Shown here piece by piece: positions 1 through 14,612 of a stretch of 64,000 nucleotides of DNA; positions within the stretch are counted from its first letter, which is position 1, and each line of letters begins with the position of its first letter. This DNA comes from Fratercula arctica (Eukaryota; Chordata; Aves; Charadriiformes; Alcidae). The notes beneath the pieces were generated by a model, which was given only the letters and a program-made list of their open reading frames with translations, was not told where the DNA came from and searched no databases. The stretch spans positions 18,686,135 through 18,750,134 of the forward strand of contig CANTUZ010000012.1 in the NCBI GenBank assembly GCA_947846985.1. Direction: 5' to 3'. The translations under genes and the position numbers were made by a program.

Positions 1-3000
1 ATAAATTGCAATATATTGGAAGTTCTGATTTTAATTAATCTTCCTTTTGTCTTCCACCTCTCCTTCCTTTGCTGTTTACTCATCTCCCTTGTAACCCTTA
101 TTCCAAGCTGGCTGCGCAGATGGGAAAATGTCTTCCTCTGCAAGTAAAATCATCCTTAGACTGATAATAGGATGAGAGGATTTCTCTGAAAAGTTAAGAC
201 ATCCCTCAGAGAGTTTACTGAAGGAAACTCAAAGCTTTTTGCAAGGATGCAGCCAAATTCTCTTGTTCCTCTTTGACCCCCCCCTGCACCCAAGCAACGA
301 GTGAGTCACCTCCATAATGCACCCAGCATACACTAATCAGTTCACCAAAAAATTAATGTCTCAAAAAGCAATCTGCATTTCCGAGAAATCTCCATAACAG
401 TTTGAGCTGCCCCTTGCCACTTCTTCCAAGTTCTCACACTAATTTCAGTGGCTTTTTCACTATGAAGTGCGCTTGTTTATTTGAGTGCGCTTGCTCTCCA
501 GTCCGAGTGGAGTGCACAGGGGGAAGAATTCAAAACGGAGAAGAGAGCCTATGGAGGGAGCCCTTTCCATGGGTTGGATACGTCTGGCTAGAGATGGAGG
601 AAGATGTCCCAGAGCAGGAGCAATAAGGCTGCTGCAGGACAGTCCAGCCTGTCACAGCAGCAGGGGATGGTGGGCAGGAGTCCAGCAGTTCCCGAGGGGT
701 CAGGGTACCCCCTGTCCCTAGCAAAGCTCCACAAAGGGAAAGGCAGATTTTACTGCCAAACGTTCAGACTTCCTGCAGACAAAGGCGGGGCAAAGAAAAC
801 AGGGGTACAAAAAAGGAAGAACTGTTTATCCAAATTACAGAGCAGAGAGAGGTTAGGATCAGAGCGAGGTATCCCAGCTCCGAACCTGGTGGTCAGCCTC
901 AGCCTGGGAGCTGTGAAGAGCAGTTCTGACCCTCAGCCACACCAGAGGCGCCGGCTGTGGTCACACAGGTCTCTAAATAGGAGGGTGCTTTGTACCGAAT
1001 GCCTCATTGGATGGTGTGATTCACCCAGCCATGATACAACATTCATCCTTTCAGTATGAGGGATTTTAAAATAAACTAGCTTCGGTGGAAGTGCAGGATC
1101 CAGTGTATTTCAACATCCTTTAATCATCTATGATGATTATCAGACTAGTTCTCTTGACCTACAAATCAACTTAATAAATATTAAGCTGGGATACTTTCTA
1201 CATCCATCATCTACAGAACATTCTTCTACAAGAGTGAAAAGCTTATTAAGTAACACGGGGCATGGCATTCATCGCCCAGAAACAAAGTAATCTCAGAACA
1301 TGAAATTAATTTTGAAACTTTGAGTCAACAAAACACGGTTGTTTCAAGTTTACCCCGGACAACGACGTTTCCTCACCACATGAATCCCTTCATGATGCCT
1401 CCCATTCCTGGGAGTTGTTTAGTTTACAGCCTGACATTTAACACTCATGCAGATTCACTCTTCCACAAATTATACGTGTTGTGACAGATGCGCCATGCTG
1501 TAAACACACTGGATGCTAAGTGGGAGCCGAAAAGAGGAAGAACAGCCTCTTACATCCTACGTACTGTCTTTTAATGTAGCTTATGCATTTACAAGTGAGC
1601 ACTATTTAATAAAAAAGTCAACTTTGTCAATAAAGGGATGGTGCCTATAAAATAGGAGCTCTCGAGTTCCACTTCTTCATGGACATACCTGTTGTTAGTG
1701 ATAGAATTGCCTCATTTATTTCTAATTCATGGTGTTATTTGCAGTAGGAAACAGTATTTCACTGTTTTACCTTTGCAGATAGCATAGGGAAAACAAATTA
1801 ACAACAGGAACAAGAAATCCATACTTAAAAAAATTAGAGGAATTTTCTTGATGTAATGCCTTAAAAATATAGTGAAGGACTATATCTTTTTGCACTTGGC
1901 AAAATGTGCCTTTCAGCAAGAAAAGTTAGAAAACACAGCAAAGTGTTTTAACCTTTCATGTTTTACTGCAGATTGCTGAAGTAGTTAAAGTAGAACAGAG
2001 ACCTCCCCCCTCGCATGTCAGCTCTCAGACACGCGTCATCTTTAATGTGCTAAAGTGGATGTGAAAGCTCATGTGAAAGAAAAGTGAGGCGGAGAAAGTT
2101 AAGTGGCTTGGCAGGGGTACTGTCAGAGCTGGGTTCTGCACTGCTCTGTGCCCCGCAGAGTGGTTTACGTCGCTCTATAGGAAGTACAAGGTTATCTGTC
2201 TTGAATGGCATTTTGGCTGGGGAACGTCATTCTTCAGAACTGATGCCTAAATGAAACAGAGCAGATAAGAGCTGTCCCCAAAGGGCTTAAAGTAGATTGT
2301 ATAAATCTCAAGCAATATAATAACATGTTCCCAATCCCCTGGATTTAGACCTATCGAGATCTGCTCTGAGTTTCCTGTGTCTGGGTATCACAACCTGACT
2401 TACTCAGGTAGTAATCAGGAGTTGTGTCACAGAAATCAGAACTAATTCTCTGCTATAAAATCTGCATCAAACCTCCAGATGTCTCAGACGTGAGGCAAAG
2501 TGACCTAAATAGACATTTTCTGTGTCTAATTTACAATGTGAGCCTTTTATTCTAAAGGTAATTCCACTGTACTGCAGTCCCTGGAATATGCAGAAATAAC
2601 AAACACTAACAAGAAATAGGCTGCTAAGACCTATTTGTCCCTATCAGGATTTAAAAAGAAAGGAAATAAGCACAAGCTGCGTTTATTGCAAACCGAACTC
2701 AAACTATGAGAGGAGGAAGATACATAAACAGAGACCAACAGTAAAGAGCCAATTGTTCAACAGGTCTACAGGAGAGAGATTTACATGAGAAATTTGCACT
2801 AGGACTCCAAAAATTTATACACAAACCCCCATGTGCCTTGATTAGAAAACAGCCCTGCAGTGTTAGATACTACTGACATACTAGTCGGCAATACAGCTTC
2901 AGCTCTCTGGCATTTGCCTGTTTGCATTGGCCTGATAGGAACATCAAAGGAAAACCACTGCCATGGAGAAATGTTTTTCTTAATTAGCATCACCAATGAA

Positions 3001-6000
3001 AGATCCTTATTACTGTGTTATGGAGAGTGAAACCTGATGTTTTTGCAAGATTTATATGCTAGCTTTGATCAACCAACCTTCCTCAAGAAAAAAGAAATGG
3101 GCAACCCTTCCATGAGTGTGTTTTACTATGCCGGTGACATCCACATGAAGCTATCAAGGATGTCAGAAGAATAAAACAAAGGTGTGATATTTCTTCAGCT
3201 GGCTGACAGTACGTGTTTGAGTTCACAGCCAGAGGCATAAAGTTGTATGACGTAATTCAGTAAAGCAGTTTAAAATAGGCTTAGTTTTAGCAGTAGAAGC
3301 CTTTGGGATAATAAAGCAAAGTTTCAGGAAAAATGCAAGACTTCCCATGAAAGATTTGGTCAAGTCTCAGTTTGAATCACATGTTGTATAAGCCTTTTGT
3401 CAGGGGTCACGTAGTGTGCACTTCTGTGAAAGTCTGTCCTAGGAAAGATGAGAAGTTCACAGAGTATCCCTGAAACATCTTAGTCCTGGACGATGAATCA
3501 CAGAGTATGTTGAAAGCACGGCCCGCGGTACATGAAGAGTGGTTTCCTCAAATTTGATGACTGATGAAAGAACTACTCTAATTCCTTAAAAATTTATTTT
3601 AGCACGGTGCAACAGCTTCCCTTGTCTGTATTTATAGAGCCGGACAGTAACTTTTTTCCACAAAATTAAAATCTTGCCTAAAGAGTTTGACACAACCAAC
3701 ATATTTATCCCATATAGCTTTTCCCCCCCTACCTACTACTTGTCTAAGAGCAGTGTGCGATTTTACTATTTTGGTTGCTATTTCAAGGCATTTGATGAAC
3801 CCTGAATGCAAGCTGCAGTTTACATGTTGTTTGCAGTCTGTTTTCTGGAAATATTTCTTTAATACTGAAGAGCTCAAATGCCACGTGCTACTTCTTTGTC
3901 TCCAGTGAGGTCACCTAACTTACAGACTCACTTCCAGAAGACAAAGGCAAAAGTGTCAAGGTAGGGATGTGCTGGTTTTGTCCAAAAAGCATGCTCAGAG
4001 GTGTGAACGGGCATCACTCAATGCAGGAATGGCAATGAGCTCAAGGGAAAAAGAGAAAGGAACCCTCCTGAAAACTCAGATCAATTAAACGGTTTTTAAG
4101 CCTCACTAGTAAGTGGGCTTCAACACATGCAGTGCTAACTAGCCCAGTCCCAGCCAGAACACAGACAAGCTTTAAAGTAGTTGCCAGTTAAAAGCATCTG
4201 GAAACAGGGCTTATAATGGGTGGGATAGTTACAGCTGATTCACGTATGACTAATGGTAGCATTTTCCTGGAAGCCTAACCGAGTGTTGCTTAGAAAAGAG
4301 ACACAAGTGCAGCAGTGGCCCACTGACGGCCATCACCCTTGTCAGCAGCAAGCCCATCGGCAGGCTGGAAGCTGTTTGGCTTCACAAGTTCAGAAGTGCC
4401 AGCACCTGGGAAACACAGCCCAGTGCTCTGCTCACCAGCAGCATTTCTCTCCACTTACGAGACTGACGTTGCCCCTGAAAGACAACATGTCAAGTATATC
4501 ATGGTGTACTTGTCAGGGTGAGCCCACAACCAGTCCGAGACTGAAGAGATCTCAGGTGTTGTCCTCTGTGTGCTGTGATCAGCCACAGAACCACCAAGGG
4601 CTTTGCAGTGTCAGATAGAGCCTGTGGGCTTTGCTGCAGAGTATCTCTGTGACTGATGAACACATTACTCATATGTTCGAATGTGCGCTGCCCAGAACAC
4701 CTGCTTCAGCCTTCTTTGGGGGGGGGGGCGGTTATAGTAAAAAGTACACAAATTCATTGAAACCAGAATAGCTCTAGTGCATTGCTACCTTGCACACCCT
4801 CTTCAGAACACATACTTTTTTAAAAAATACGTATGGCATTTTGCACTGGCTGATTTGAAATGTGAGCCTTCTTGACTTAAATGCAAACAGGACTAGCCCC
4901 GCAGATGTCAGAACTTTGGTTGGAAATAAGAGCTTTTAATGCTGATTAGAGTTGAGGAAAAAGGCTCTACAGCTGCAGAGCGAAATTCAGATGTTTGGAG
5001 AAAGTGGGTAGTGTGCTGCACTAAAGTTGCAAGTATGACTTGAGAGACTAGGGAATAGGTCCTGTTTTCAATAAAAATCTAAAGAAGGAGGGAAGAGCTG
5101 GGGTTCAACTAATCATCTTTGGATCTGAAGTACACTGGCAGCTGTTCAAACTGGCTGCTTGCCAGATTATATTTCTGTTATTCAGTGCTAAAGAACAGCT
5201 TATACACTTGAGAGATGCTCTGCTGGTGTAAACAGATAGAATTTGAGTGAAGTCAAAGGAGCAGGTTTCTACCAGCTGAGAATCTGGCCTTCAGTTTGCT
5301 CTGAAAGTGAAATATGGAGTCTGAATTACAACAAACTCTTTTTTCCTTCAGATGTGGCACTGAGCCTCGATGCTGGCAAGTGCCTCCAGTTTTATACACA
5401 CATTGGTTCCTTTCAATACTGTGAAAAATCTTCTTAAAGGTTTGTAGGCAGGAGGCAACACTTGAGTTATCCTACCTAGAAACAGAAGCTGCATACCTGC
5501 ATGGCAGTGACCCTGATCTCCTCTAGCCTCCTTCCATGTAGCTGTTACCTTCATTGATTGTGTCAAAATAAATTTACATCATCGTTATTTCCACACTGGC
5601 ACCACCAGCACACATAAGCTCTGAGAATTTATAAGTTGATTTCCATTCAACTACATGATTTTTGTAAGAACTGCTCCCCAGCCTGAGCAACGCTGTCTAG
5701 AGAAGACAGACACCCAGATTCATCCCGGCCAACTGCAGGTGCTCAGTTAGGAACGGAATTGCTCCCCAGTGCCCATACGGGACACAGGCAGGGTGTGCTG
5801 AGTTAGCCTCAGGGACTGCCTGCCTCCAGTGGCAATATAGGAAGCGCATGGCTCCCCTAATTGCCTGAACTAAGCAAAGGGAATACAGACCTTTAAGAGT
5901 TTGAAAGAGAGCACAATTGAGTCATATCTTCCAGATGTAAAAAGCTTGTTCGCAGGAGCACTGGCTTGCATGCTCTAGATGCTTTCTGCACTATCCACAT

Positions 6001-9000
6001 CCACGTGCATTTATCCTCTAACACACGCATTGGCACTTTCCTTTCTTGTGTTCTTCCACTACTAAACAGAATGATGGGTGTTTGTTTATATGTGTGCATT
6101 TATATTTAAAAACATGAATGCATGACTACCTAGCTTTTTGGTATCACAGTTTTGTCTTTGCTCAATAAAAGCACAGGAAAGCTATAAAAATGTAGCTGGG
6201 GTCCATGTAACCATACTATTTGTCATTACTCAAATAAACACAGTAATTAAGATCTCTTACAGCTTCTAAAAGAGAGAACAGAAAATTTGTTCTTGGTTCA
6301 CAGTTGTTTACCAGATATTGTCTAAGAACTATGCACTCTAGAAATATGAGGTCTGACTTTCAACATCTTGTATTCTTAGCCTATGATGTAAATTTTTATT
6401 TAAGCTGTTTGTTTTTCACCTTTGAATGAAAGAACAATGCCATAAATGAAAGCTTACAAGAGCAAGCAATGGAGAAATCTTCTGGAATTAGCTTGGCATA
6501 ACCCTACTCCCACCATTAAACCAGAAAACAAAATTAACCATGCACAGCACCTTGCCAGAGACAGATTTCTGGAGTTCCTAACATAATTATGGCCTCCTCA
6601 GTAGGTTATCCCGTGATGCAGGTGACAGGCACAACCCGAGCAGGAGAAATTGCTCTTTGTCTGCAGAGCAGATCATCCTCTGTGTTCGATGGCCCACAGG
6701 GACAGGAGAAGGGCTAGGCAGCCGTCCCAGCAAAAGCCTCTTCGTTTATGACAGACCCTTGTTGTCTAACATCTAGTAAAACATGACTCACTTCAGGGAC
6801 ACACATTTGAGGGAAGTCACAGAAAAATTAACTAAGCACTGCCAGTATAAACATGGGTGTACTCTCTCTGGCTTTGTAATGGTACAAAGCGTGTCAGCGG
6901 GGTACACATTTTCCAGTGTAATCATCCCTCAACCCTCCTCAGACAAAACCAGCACGGTCTGTTTCTCATGCTACAATGCTCACAACCACAGCCTTGATCC
7001 AACTTTCTCCGTCAAACAAATTGATAATAATCTCATTGTGGATTCCTTCCTTTTTCCATCCTTAATTAGTAACATCGTCTCCCCACATCATCAGACTGAG
7101 GGCACCGCCAGCTTAAGTCTATGTAATATAAAAATACAGCCTCACCTTCTTATTTATAGAGATGTTTGTCATCCTATACCTGCTCCTGTCTCTCTCTACT
7201 GACCATCTTCCACAGCTTCAACAGCATCATCTGCTTTTTCCCTGCTGCTGGGCATACCGGAGCTGCCTGACAAGCATGTTTTGTGGCTCAAAGAGAGGGT
7301 TTGAAACGTTTTGTTGGAGGACTGGGATCCAAACCCCACCTTTGGGTCTCTTTCCACTTAAAAGAGAAGACCGAGGGCAGGTCTGTTCGGTGACCAGAGC
7401 CCCACACTGCGCAGGTGCCACCTGCACGCAGAGACATGGTACAGAGCTGCCCCCTGTCCCCGAGGGCGCAGGGGCCCTCATCGCTCCCCCCATGGCGGTT
7501 CGGTTAGGTGGCAATTTAACTATCAATCAGGCTAAAAACACAAGCCACCCTCCCTCCCCATCAAAATCCACATGCATCTTTCAGCAACAGCGATATTTTA
7601 TTTTGTCAAGAAGGGTTCACAACAGCTCCGCCTTTCACCTCGCACGCTCCCACTGGGCACACACAGACTGTCATGGCTGTCCCTTTTCAAATCTACACCT
7701 GAACGCCGTGAGGAGCCATTGCTGAACGCTGCCATGCACGCCCCAGCTGTCCCCCGTGCTGGCAGCCGCCTCCCCTCTCCCTTTGACCAATCTCCCCCGC
7801 AAAACCCTCCTGGGATGGTGCCGAGCCCCACGCTGCCATTTTGAGCCTGTGTGAGAAACCACAGGGCTCAGCCTGACCCATGGTGGGGCCATTCCTCTGC
7901 CCCCCGGCTCCTGCCGGACAGTGAAAGTCGGACATTTGCTCTCAGTCATGATGGAGATTTTTATTTTGAACCCCTGAGCATGGTTTTTTAGCAGTGGAGG
8001 AGTTCCCCAGAGAGCAGGACTAGCCCGTTACCTGTTCTCCTCCTCACAACGTGAACAGGCGCCAACTAACCCTCCCAAATGTCACCACTGCGGTTTGTCA
8101 TTGCATTTAGTGACTCCTCACTGGGGCCTTTTGTGTTCCATGGCCCTTCTTCCTGAAGTAAAACTCAGAGAGAACTTCTTAGCTTACACAAAAACCTAAT
8201 TTGTCTGAAAAAGCCTGTTAATAAAGGGCCTATCACACGGATATGCCCTTTATTAGGCCCCAAAGTTGATATTGCAAGTCTTTATGATGATAATCCTGCT
8301 TGGGTTGCTGATACCTAACACTGTAAGCGTGAGCCCTTGGTGACCAGCCACGTCCCACCCCCAAGTCCCTCCGCACGCTGGGGGCAGGTGGCCACCACAG
8401 TCAGTGTGAGGTGGCCCTGGAAGGCCGCCAGCTCCAGCTTCTTTCAGGTCGAGCCTTCAGCCTCCCATTTCCAGACACTTTCTAACTGCTTCCTTCATGT
8501 TATTTTACAGTTTCCTTTTAGTGATTTAAATTTTCTATGACATGTTTTGGCACTCCAAAATTTTGTGGAAAACCTAAATATTCCTGCTGCAAATACCCGG
8601 CGTGTATGGTCCTCTTAAATCTTCCTGTTTATTTTATTTTCCATTCTTAACAGCTAATGTTACTAATCACTTTTAGGATCACAGACTAATAAAAATACTG
8701 CGCAGAGCATAGACTTTCCCTGCATCCCAAGCTCTTACAAGCCCATGGGATATGAAAGGACAGATTGAGAACTTTTTGATCCTTTCACCCTATTTACAAA
8801 GCAAGTCTGGGAGTTAAATGCTTAGAGAACTGGGAACACCACACTCGCTCGCAGGGATCACACTTTGATTTTAGCAGGCATGCCATAAAAAATTTACATG
8901 TCTGTCAAAACAGAGAACGAGTTTGCTGAACCACTTAAAGCCTCTTTAAATACCAGCAGCTTTCTCCGCTTAACACTCAATATTCTGATTTTTTAAATAC

Positions 9001-10894
9001 CAATTTAATTTTTTGTCAGTACAGTGTGTTCTTTACTAGAGCTGGCAGTTTACAAGCAGCAGTAACAGCGGAGCGAAACAGAGACTCCACCCAAATATTT
9101 TTTAACCGATTCTTCAGATATGCGTGCCAAAATAATGGGATGGAAAAAAATCTGTCATTTTAAAAAAAAAGTGCAAGAGTAACACTTTTGCGCTGCTTTT
9201 CTTCTTCAACTATCTGTGAAGCAGCTCCTCTTTACACTTTTCCTAAACACAGTAAAACTGCATCGCAGCACAGGACTGAATGCCAGGCAAGCGGGATGGG
9301 CTGCACCGGTCTGGGGCCACCGCGGCACACATCATCTTCTGGACGCGTCGCAGCAAGTCCCTGAAGGCTTCTAGCAAATGAAACTCTATAAAAATGTAAT
9401 TTAAGCCGTAACCTTCTTTGGGTAGGTGAAGTGAGGTAATTTCATCTTTCTTATGCAAAGAATTCAAACAGTGTAAACGCACACAGGTTCACAAGGCCAG
9501 GTCTAGTGCTGGAGATCTGGGAATACAGTACAAAAACTAAGCTGCAAACAGACTTCCAGCCTCATAAATATCTGCTTTACAATTACAATGTGACAGCTGT
9601 GAAAATGTATCAAAATATGGGCTCTTTTTCCTTTTATATTGTCTTGGATACGCTGTGATAAATCATTCTGTTTAAAATAGAAGAGCTCTGGGCCGTGTTT
9701 TTCCTGAAACTGGCACTTGGTATTTTTTTGACTTTCCAAAATGTTTGCTTTACTCATGAATGCCCGGCAGAAACAAACATGCACAACATCGATGCTTATG
9801 CTGTAATACGGTAAGACTCTTACTTCTTGATATTTACAAATACTCGCACAAATATATCACAATTTATTGGCTAATAATTGCATTTTAAAATTAAATCCTC
9901 ATATGAGACACTGATCAGGCTTTTGCATCACATTCCAGTCAAAATACAAATCTTTAAGGTGAAGGTGAAGAACAGCTCCAGTATCTTTATGCTGAGAGTC
10001 AGCTCTACGGAGATCATTTCTAAAGGAAAAAATTGTCTTAACGCAGAAACTGAAGTATGGTTGTTAGAAGCAATAAATCTACTGCACCTCTGTGAGTTGT
10101 AAGTCATAGGCAACCTGTAAGCTTACCATTGCTTCTAATTAATAGCCTTTTCTCTGCTGAAGGAATCCTGATGTTTAAAAACGATCATTAAACATTTTAG
10201 ATCCCTTTCTTAGGGAACTCTACTTTCTGAGTCAATAACCACAACCTCTGAAAAACCCAGGGAAATGCCACTGAGGCTGGCTCCCCCCGAGTGCCCGTAA
10301 AGAATATTTTGCACATGAAACACAGGAAACAAAGCAATAAGCAGGATAGTAAACACCCAGATCCTTGCCCCGCTGATCCATGGCCAAGCTATCTGCTCTA
10401 GCACAGGAAGACCCTTCAAGTAACGAAAACACATCTCGGCCTTGCTCACGTGTCTCCGGTGTACTTGCTCTGCAGGGAGCGAGCAAAGAGGGAGCTCTGC
10501 TGCTTCAGCTGGAGGACCAAGAGCAGACCCTTAGGCTTGACTGTGCTCAGGACAGGCCTTGTGCAGGACAGGACTGAGGCTGTGTCTCGACACGCAACAA
10601 CTAAACGCCTGCAGCATCAGAGCTTTGGACTTCAAATTAGCGTGAAGAACAGCAGCATTGAACTAAATATATCTACTGGTTTCTGCAAGATGCCACGATA
10701 CTGAGAAGCCAACCCAAGCCAATGGATAAAAGAACACAGAAAAGGAGAAAATCAAGGCGGTCACACAAAGTCAAGTCCTGCCTTAACACACACGATTCCC
10801 ACTGAAGCTTAGAGATGAGGACACAGCAATAAGACAGAACTCGATCTACTGCCGTTGGCTCTGTACAACTTCAAATAAATGAATCACGGCATCA
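1..10894. other. 3' flanking intergenic DNA of TGFBR3, no gene recognised
   Basis: No open frame here resembles a protein family I know, and none has paired splice sites in phase with a neighbour. The longest frames (about 150 and 187 codons near 0.6-1.06 kb and 7.16-7.73 kb) lie in GC-richer patches and look like chance. An 11-G run lies at 4718-4728. In human the gene beyond the 3' end of TGFBR3 is CDC7, in convergent orientation; if that order holds, CDC7 would lie to the left of this window. That is inference, because no CDC7 exon is visible. Confidence 0.6.
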
Positions 10895-10917
10895 GTTATT
10901 AATAAATTGATATATAC

Positions 10918-10923
10918 TTTATT
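10918..10923 (-). promoter_or_regulatory. TGFBR3: candidate polyadenylation signal AATAAA
   Basis: The plus strand reads tttatt, so the sense strand is AATAAA, about 3.69 kb after the stop codon. Cleavage would fall roughly 15-25 nt further left. The downstream GU-rich element is weak by eye. Chosen because its distance suits the expected UTR length; other AATAAA words exist closer to the stop. Confidence 0.4.
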
Positions 10924-12000
10924 ATGCACAAGAGACTAAGATGACGTGACACTGTGGTTATAAAAACTGTACAACTATGCATTTCCACGAGTCTCTGAAA
11001 TACTGAATGCAATATGAAACACAAATGGGGTGTTCAGACTGGCCACAGGTATTAGCATGTAAATTTCTCCCATTCTTTGATATATAAAAAAAAATCTGGC
11101 ATTTGGATCTTAAAGAAATTTACTTATTTATTTGAAGGTGAGAATACTGTGTTTGGAACTGGTAGGAATATGGCAGCGAAGATCCGATAACACTAAGAAC
11201 ATCCCCATGAATGACAAATAACAACAGGGTACAACAGTCACCTCACGTGAAGGGCTGCCAGCACAACCAACAGTACAGTCTCCTTGTGAAGCATGAGGTA
11301 GATATACGTGACAGAAAGAACGGTACATATAGGAGAGAAATGGTTAGAAAAGGGTAGGGGGAAGGTTACAATCATCAACATCTACAGACATTTTGCAAAA
11401 TCCGTTTCCATGTGGAAAATGCTACAAAAATAGCCTAACACAGAAAGATCTGACTTCTTGAAACAGGAATATAGTAATGTCCAAAGCCAAATGCTGTAAA
11501 AGGTTAGAGTTAGTGATTAGACAACGCAGGACACAACGAACAGTCTCCTCTGGAGTTTAAGTACATTACTAATAGCTTTTACAGACAGAAGGTGTCCCTT
11601 TTAAGCCCAATCCTCCCATTCTTAGATAAGAAGTTCCTTCGCAGTCGATTCCATCATGCTGAAATTTACCACCGAGTCCGTCCCTCCTGAAGCCCCGCTT
11701 TAAAGCCCTCCTTTGGGACAGGAGCGTCTCGCCGGCCTTCCGCACCCCGCGGGCATCTGCCACGTGAAGTCCAGCGTGGTGAGACCAGGTTTGACAGGGG
11801 AGGGAACTAGTGGCTTTGCGGTTACGCGTTGAGGAGCTTGCCACACCACGCACAGAAACTTGCAGTAGAGACAAGTGGCTGCTATAAAAGTAGAGCTTAT
11901 AGGCGTATCAGTACTCTGAACTGCAGGCAGCTTAACGGCCGCTGGAAAGTACTATACATTTTTGTAATAACGCTATTTACTGGCAATGCCCGGGTTTAGT

Positions 12001-12023
12001 TCTCTCTCTCTCTCTCTCTCTCT
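12001..12023. repeat. (TC)11 microsatellite in the 3' UTR
   Basis: A perfect TC dinucleotide run, read as (GA)n in the TGFBR3 sense strand. It is probably length-polymorphic. Confidence 0.95.
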
Positions 12024-14486
12024 GTTGAAGCAGAAATGGCTGCTCCATCTGCTAAGTAATTTTGGTAACCTCCAACAGAGAATTCGTTCAGACCGATTAA
12101 AATTTCTGAATTAAATAGCTGAGTCCGCCAAGTTCAGTTAATTTAAACTGTATTTCAAATACAAGCCAACAAATCAAATCTTTGATTTTTATATATTTTT
12201 GGTTTATCCAACAGTAAATATAAATCTGTAAATTATTTTAAAATTAGAGTAAATTTTTGATAAAAAACATTGATAATGCAGCATGTTTCTCTCAAAAATA
12301 TACAATTACCTATTTTACATAAAAGTTTTCAACCTGCCCACCCCAACAACCAAATCTAATACTTCCTATGAGAAACTACTTAATAAAAAAGTTGAGGAAG
12401 GAAAGGGTTAAAACAGGGAAAAGAATTTACAAAATATGTAAATTTCACAGTAATTGAAATTAAACATTTCATATAGAGTAACTTACATTTATCTAAAACA
12501 TTTAAATATATCTTTATACAGAAATTTAACGTAGTAAAATATAGCTATGATTGAACTTAAAGACTCTAGTCTTCTTTGAAGACATCTTTAAAGACTTTAC
12601 ACATAGAATATGCTTATACAATACATTCTGCTGAAGGTTAGGCAAAGCGCTTTCTTTTCAACCACACAGGTAGCACATTCATCCTCCCGACACCTCATAA
12701 CAGAGCCAATCCTGCAGACCCTTACGCATGGGGATAACTACGCTTACGTGGCAATCCTGTCAATGTTACCAGGGCTACTCATTGGCGTGATAACCGAAAA
12801 CACTTTTCATAGGTGTAACTCTATACACTGACTATCTCCACGGACTCTGAGAATAGCCATAATGTGTAGAGTTGAGCATGTGCTTGTACTAGCAAGGACG
12901 AGGCGTGCAGTTACTCACATGCATAGATGTTTGCAGGATTAGTAACAGATTGGATTTAAAGTGAGTAATATTCCACCTGATCCTGGGCACTTAAATCTAT
13001 CGCATATCTTGCACTTCGGCCATCCTGGCATCAGCAAGGCACAAGTGTAGAATGAGCACAAGAAATCTGCAGCTCAGACTTCAGAGCAGACTATCACTCT
13101 AGTGTAATGAATTCCTGTCTCCTCTTGCAGAACATAGGAAACCTTCACTGAAATTAATGAAAGTTACTCATCTCGTTTTTAGAGGAAAACAACGTTGATT
13201 TTTCCTCAAAGGAGAAGGATCAGTAGAACACATTACAAAGTGGCAACATAACAGTCAAACAATTTCACATCAAAAGTGTCTTTTTTCTTTTCATTTGGCA
13301 TTGATTTGAAGGTCAAGATATGGCAATAACACTAAAAAAATACTGTGACAATTAGTACCTTTCTACCATTTCCATATTCTGACACTTCTTTGGGACTATC
13401 AAACTGCAGTGTCCATGGAACAACTGTGCAACTGTCTTAAGCGAAGAGCTTCATTTTGATAGGCAGAATTCTGCACAAACAATAGGCTCTACCGTACATT
13501 CTTTGTGCCCTCAAAACCATCTCTTATTTCAAAGGGAATTTGGCCTAGCTAAAAGATTAGAACCAAACCACCTTTTTTATCTCCTTGAGCTACCTATTAT
13601 AAACTGAAGAGACAGTTGTTTGTTATTTTTTTTCATATATATATATATGTAAAAATGCATTATTTATTTTATGCATGGAAGGAACACTGATGTAATTTCC
13701 CAGTTGTTAAAGTGGTAAGTTAGGCTCTGTCTACTTCAGTATATATCTATTTGCATAAAGACATTGCCATTAAAAGGTACACACACATCTATGTTAGTGC
13801 ACAAGAACATTATTTGTCTTAAGGTTTGTGTGTGCCTTTATTTGGTATAGTAGATTTAAAAAAAATCTCTTATTAAGAGCTTTGGCCCAGATAACAAGAA
13901 AGGGAATGTTAGAGTGTGCTCTTCTCCAATTAGCAAATCAATGCGTATTAAAACAAAAATACCTGGAACAAACCTGAAGCTGCAAACACAACAGGAAAGC
14001 AAATGAGATGCTGTAGCTGTAAGCTTAACAAAAAAAAAAAGTTTACTCAAAAGTGGCTAAACATAGCTGAAGTAATAAAATGTTATTAACCAAAGAGATC
14101 TGACCTTGAGGCTTTCTTGCTTAGACAAATAGAAATCCTTTGACCTAAGATCATCTTTGCTCTGCTTATCTTGTTGAATTCCCTTAATGAATACCTTGTG
14201 TCAATAAGAAGGTTTAGGGAAAGAAAAAAGTCATATAGACAAAGCAGCATTTTTCCAAACTGGCATAGATTTCACATTGAGGGCCCACGGACCCCTAGAA
14301 CAGGTTGCAGTACTGTAAAATTAGTAGCTTTGTCACATGTAGCAAAACATGCTATAGAAGATCCAACAGGCTGTGTATACCCATGCATTGTGTGCACACA
14401 TACACACTCACACACACAGTGGCTTTCCCAAAAGAAAATCAGTCTTTTTTTAGTTTTGTTTTTTCCTGTAGAAAAATCTCTCCTCG

Positions 14487-14504
14487 TTTTTTTTTTTTTT
14501 TTTT
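14487..14504. repeat. T18 run (A18 in the TGFBR3 mRNA sense)
   Basis: An uninterrupted run of 18 T on the plus strand, 109 nt downstream of the stop codon in transcript sense. It is a likely internal oligo-dT priming site in cDNA libraries. Confidence 0.95.
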
Positions 14505-14612
14505 CCAAAAGCAACTAAACCAATCCTTTTAACTTTCAAAAGCTGGTGTCCACCCACAGTCCTTTGAACCTCTGCACTGCCATGCTGCTCCCCAGGCGCG
14601 CTCCCCCCGCGG

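Larger units (their letters stand above)
10895..14612 (-). other. TGFBR3: TGFBR3 probable 3' untranslated region
   Basis: This AT-rich stretch directly follows the stop codon at 14613-14615 on the minus strand. It contains no convincing exon boundaries and ends near a candidate polyadenylation hexamer at 10918-10923. A 3' UTR of about 3.7 kb is similar to my recollection of the long human TGFBR3 3' UTR. It holds an (GA)n tract, an (AT)n tract at 13635-13648, an A18 tract 109 nt after the stop, and many AUUUA-like words around 12.2-12.6 kb. Earlier AATAAA words on the sense strand (for example near 13.82 kb) could give shorter isoforms. The exact end is not proven. Confidence 0.55.

Noticed and set aside
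604..1059. 151-codon plus-strand frame in the 3' flank
   Set aside because: No recognisable domain, GTG/TTG-like alternative starts and a GC-richer patch; chance frame or unidentified repeat.
7162..7725. 187-codon plus-strand frame, with overlapping frames on both strands
   Set aside because: Several frames are open at once, which points to GC-rich composition rather than coding; no family resemblance.
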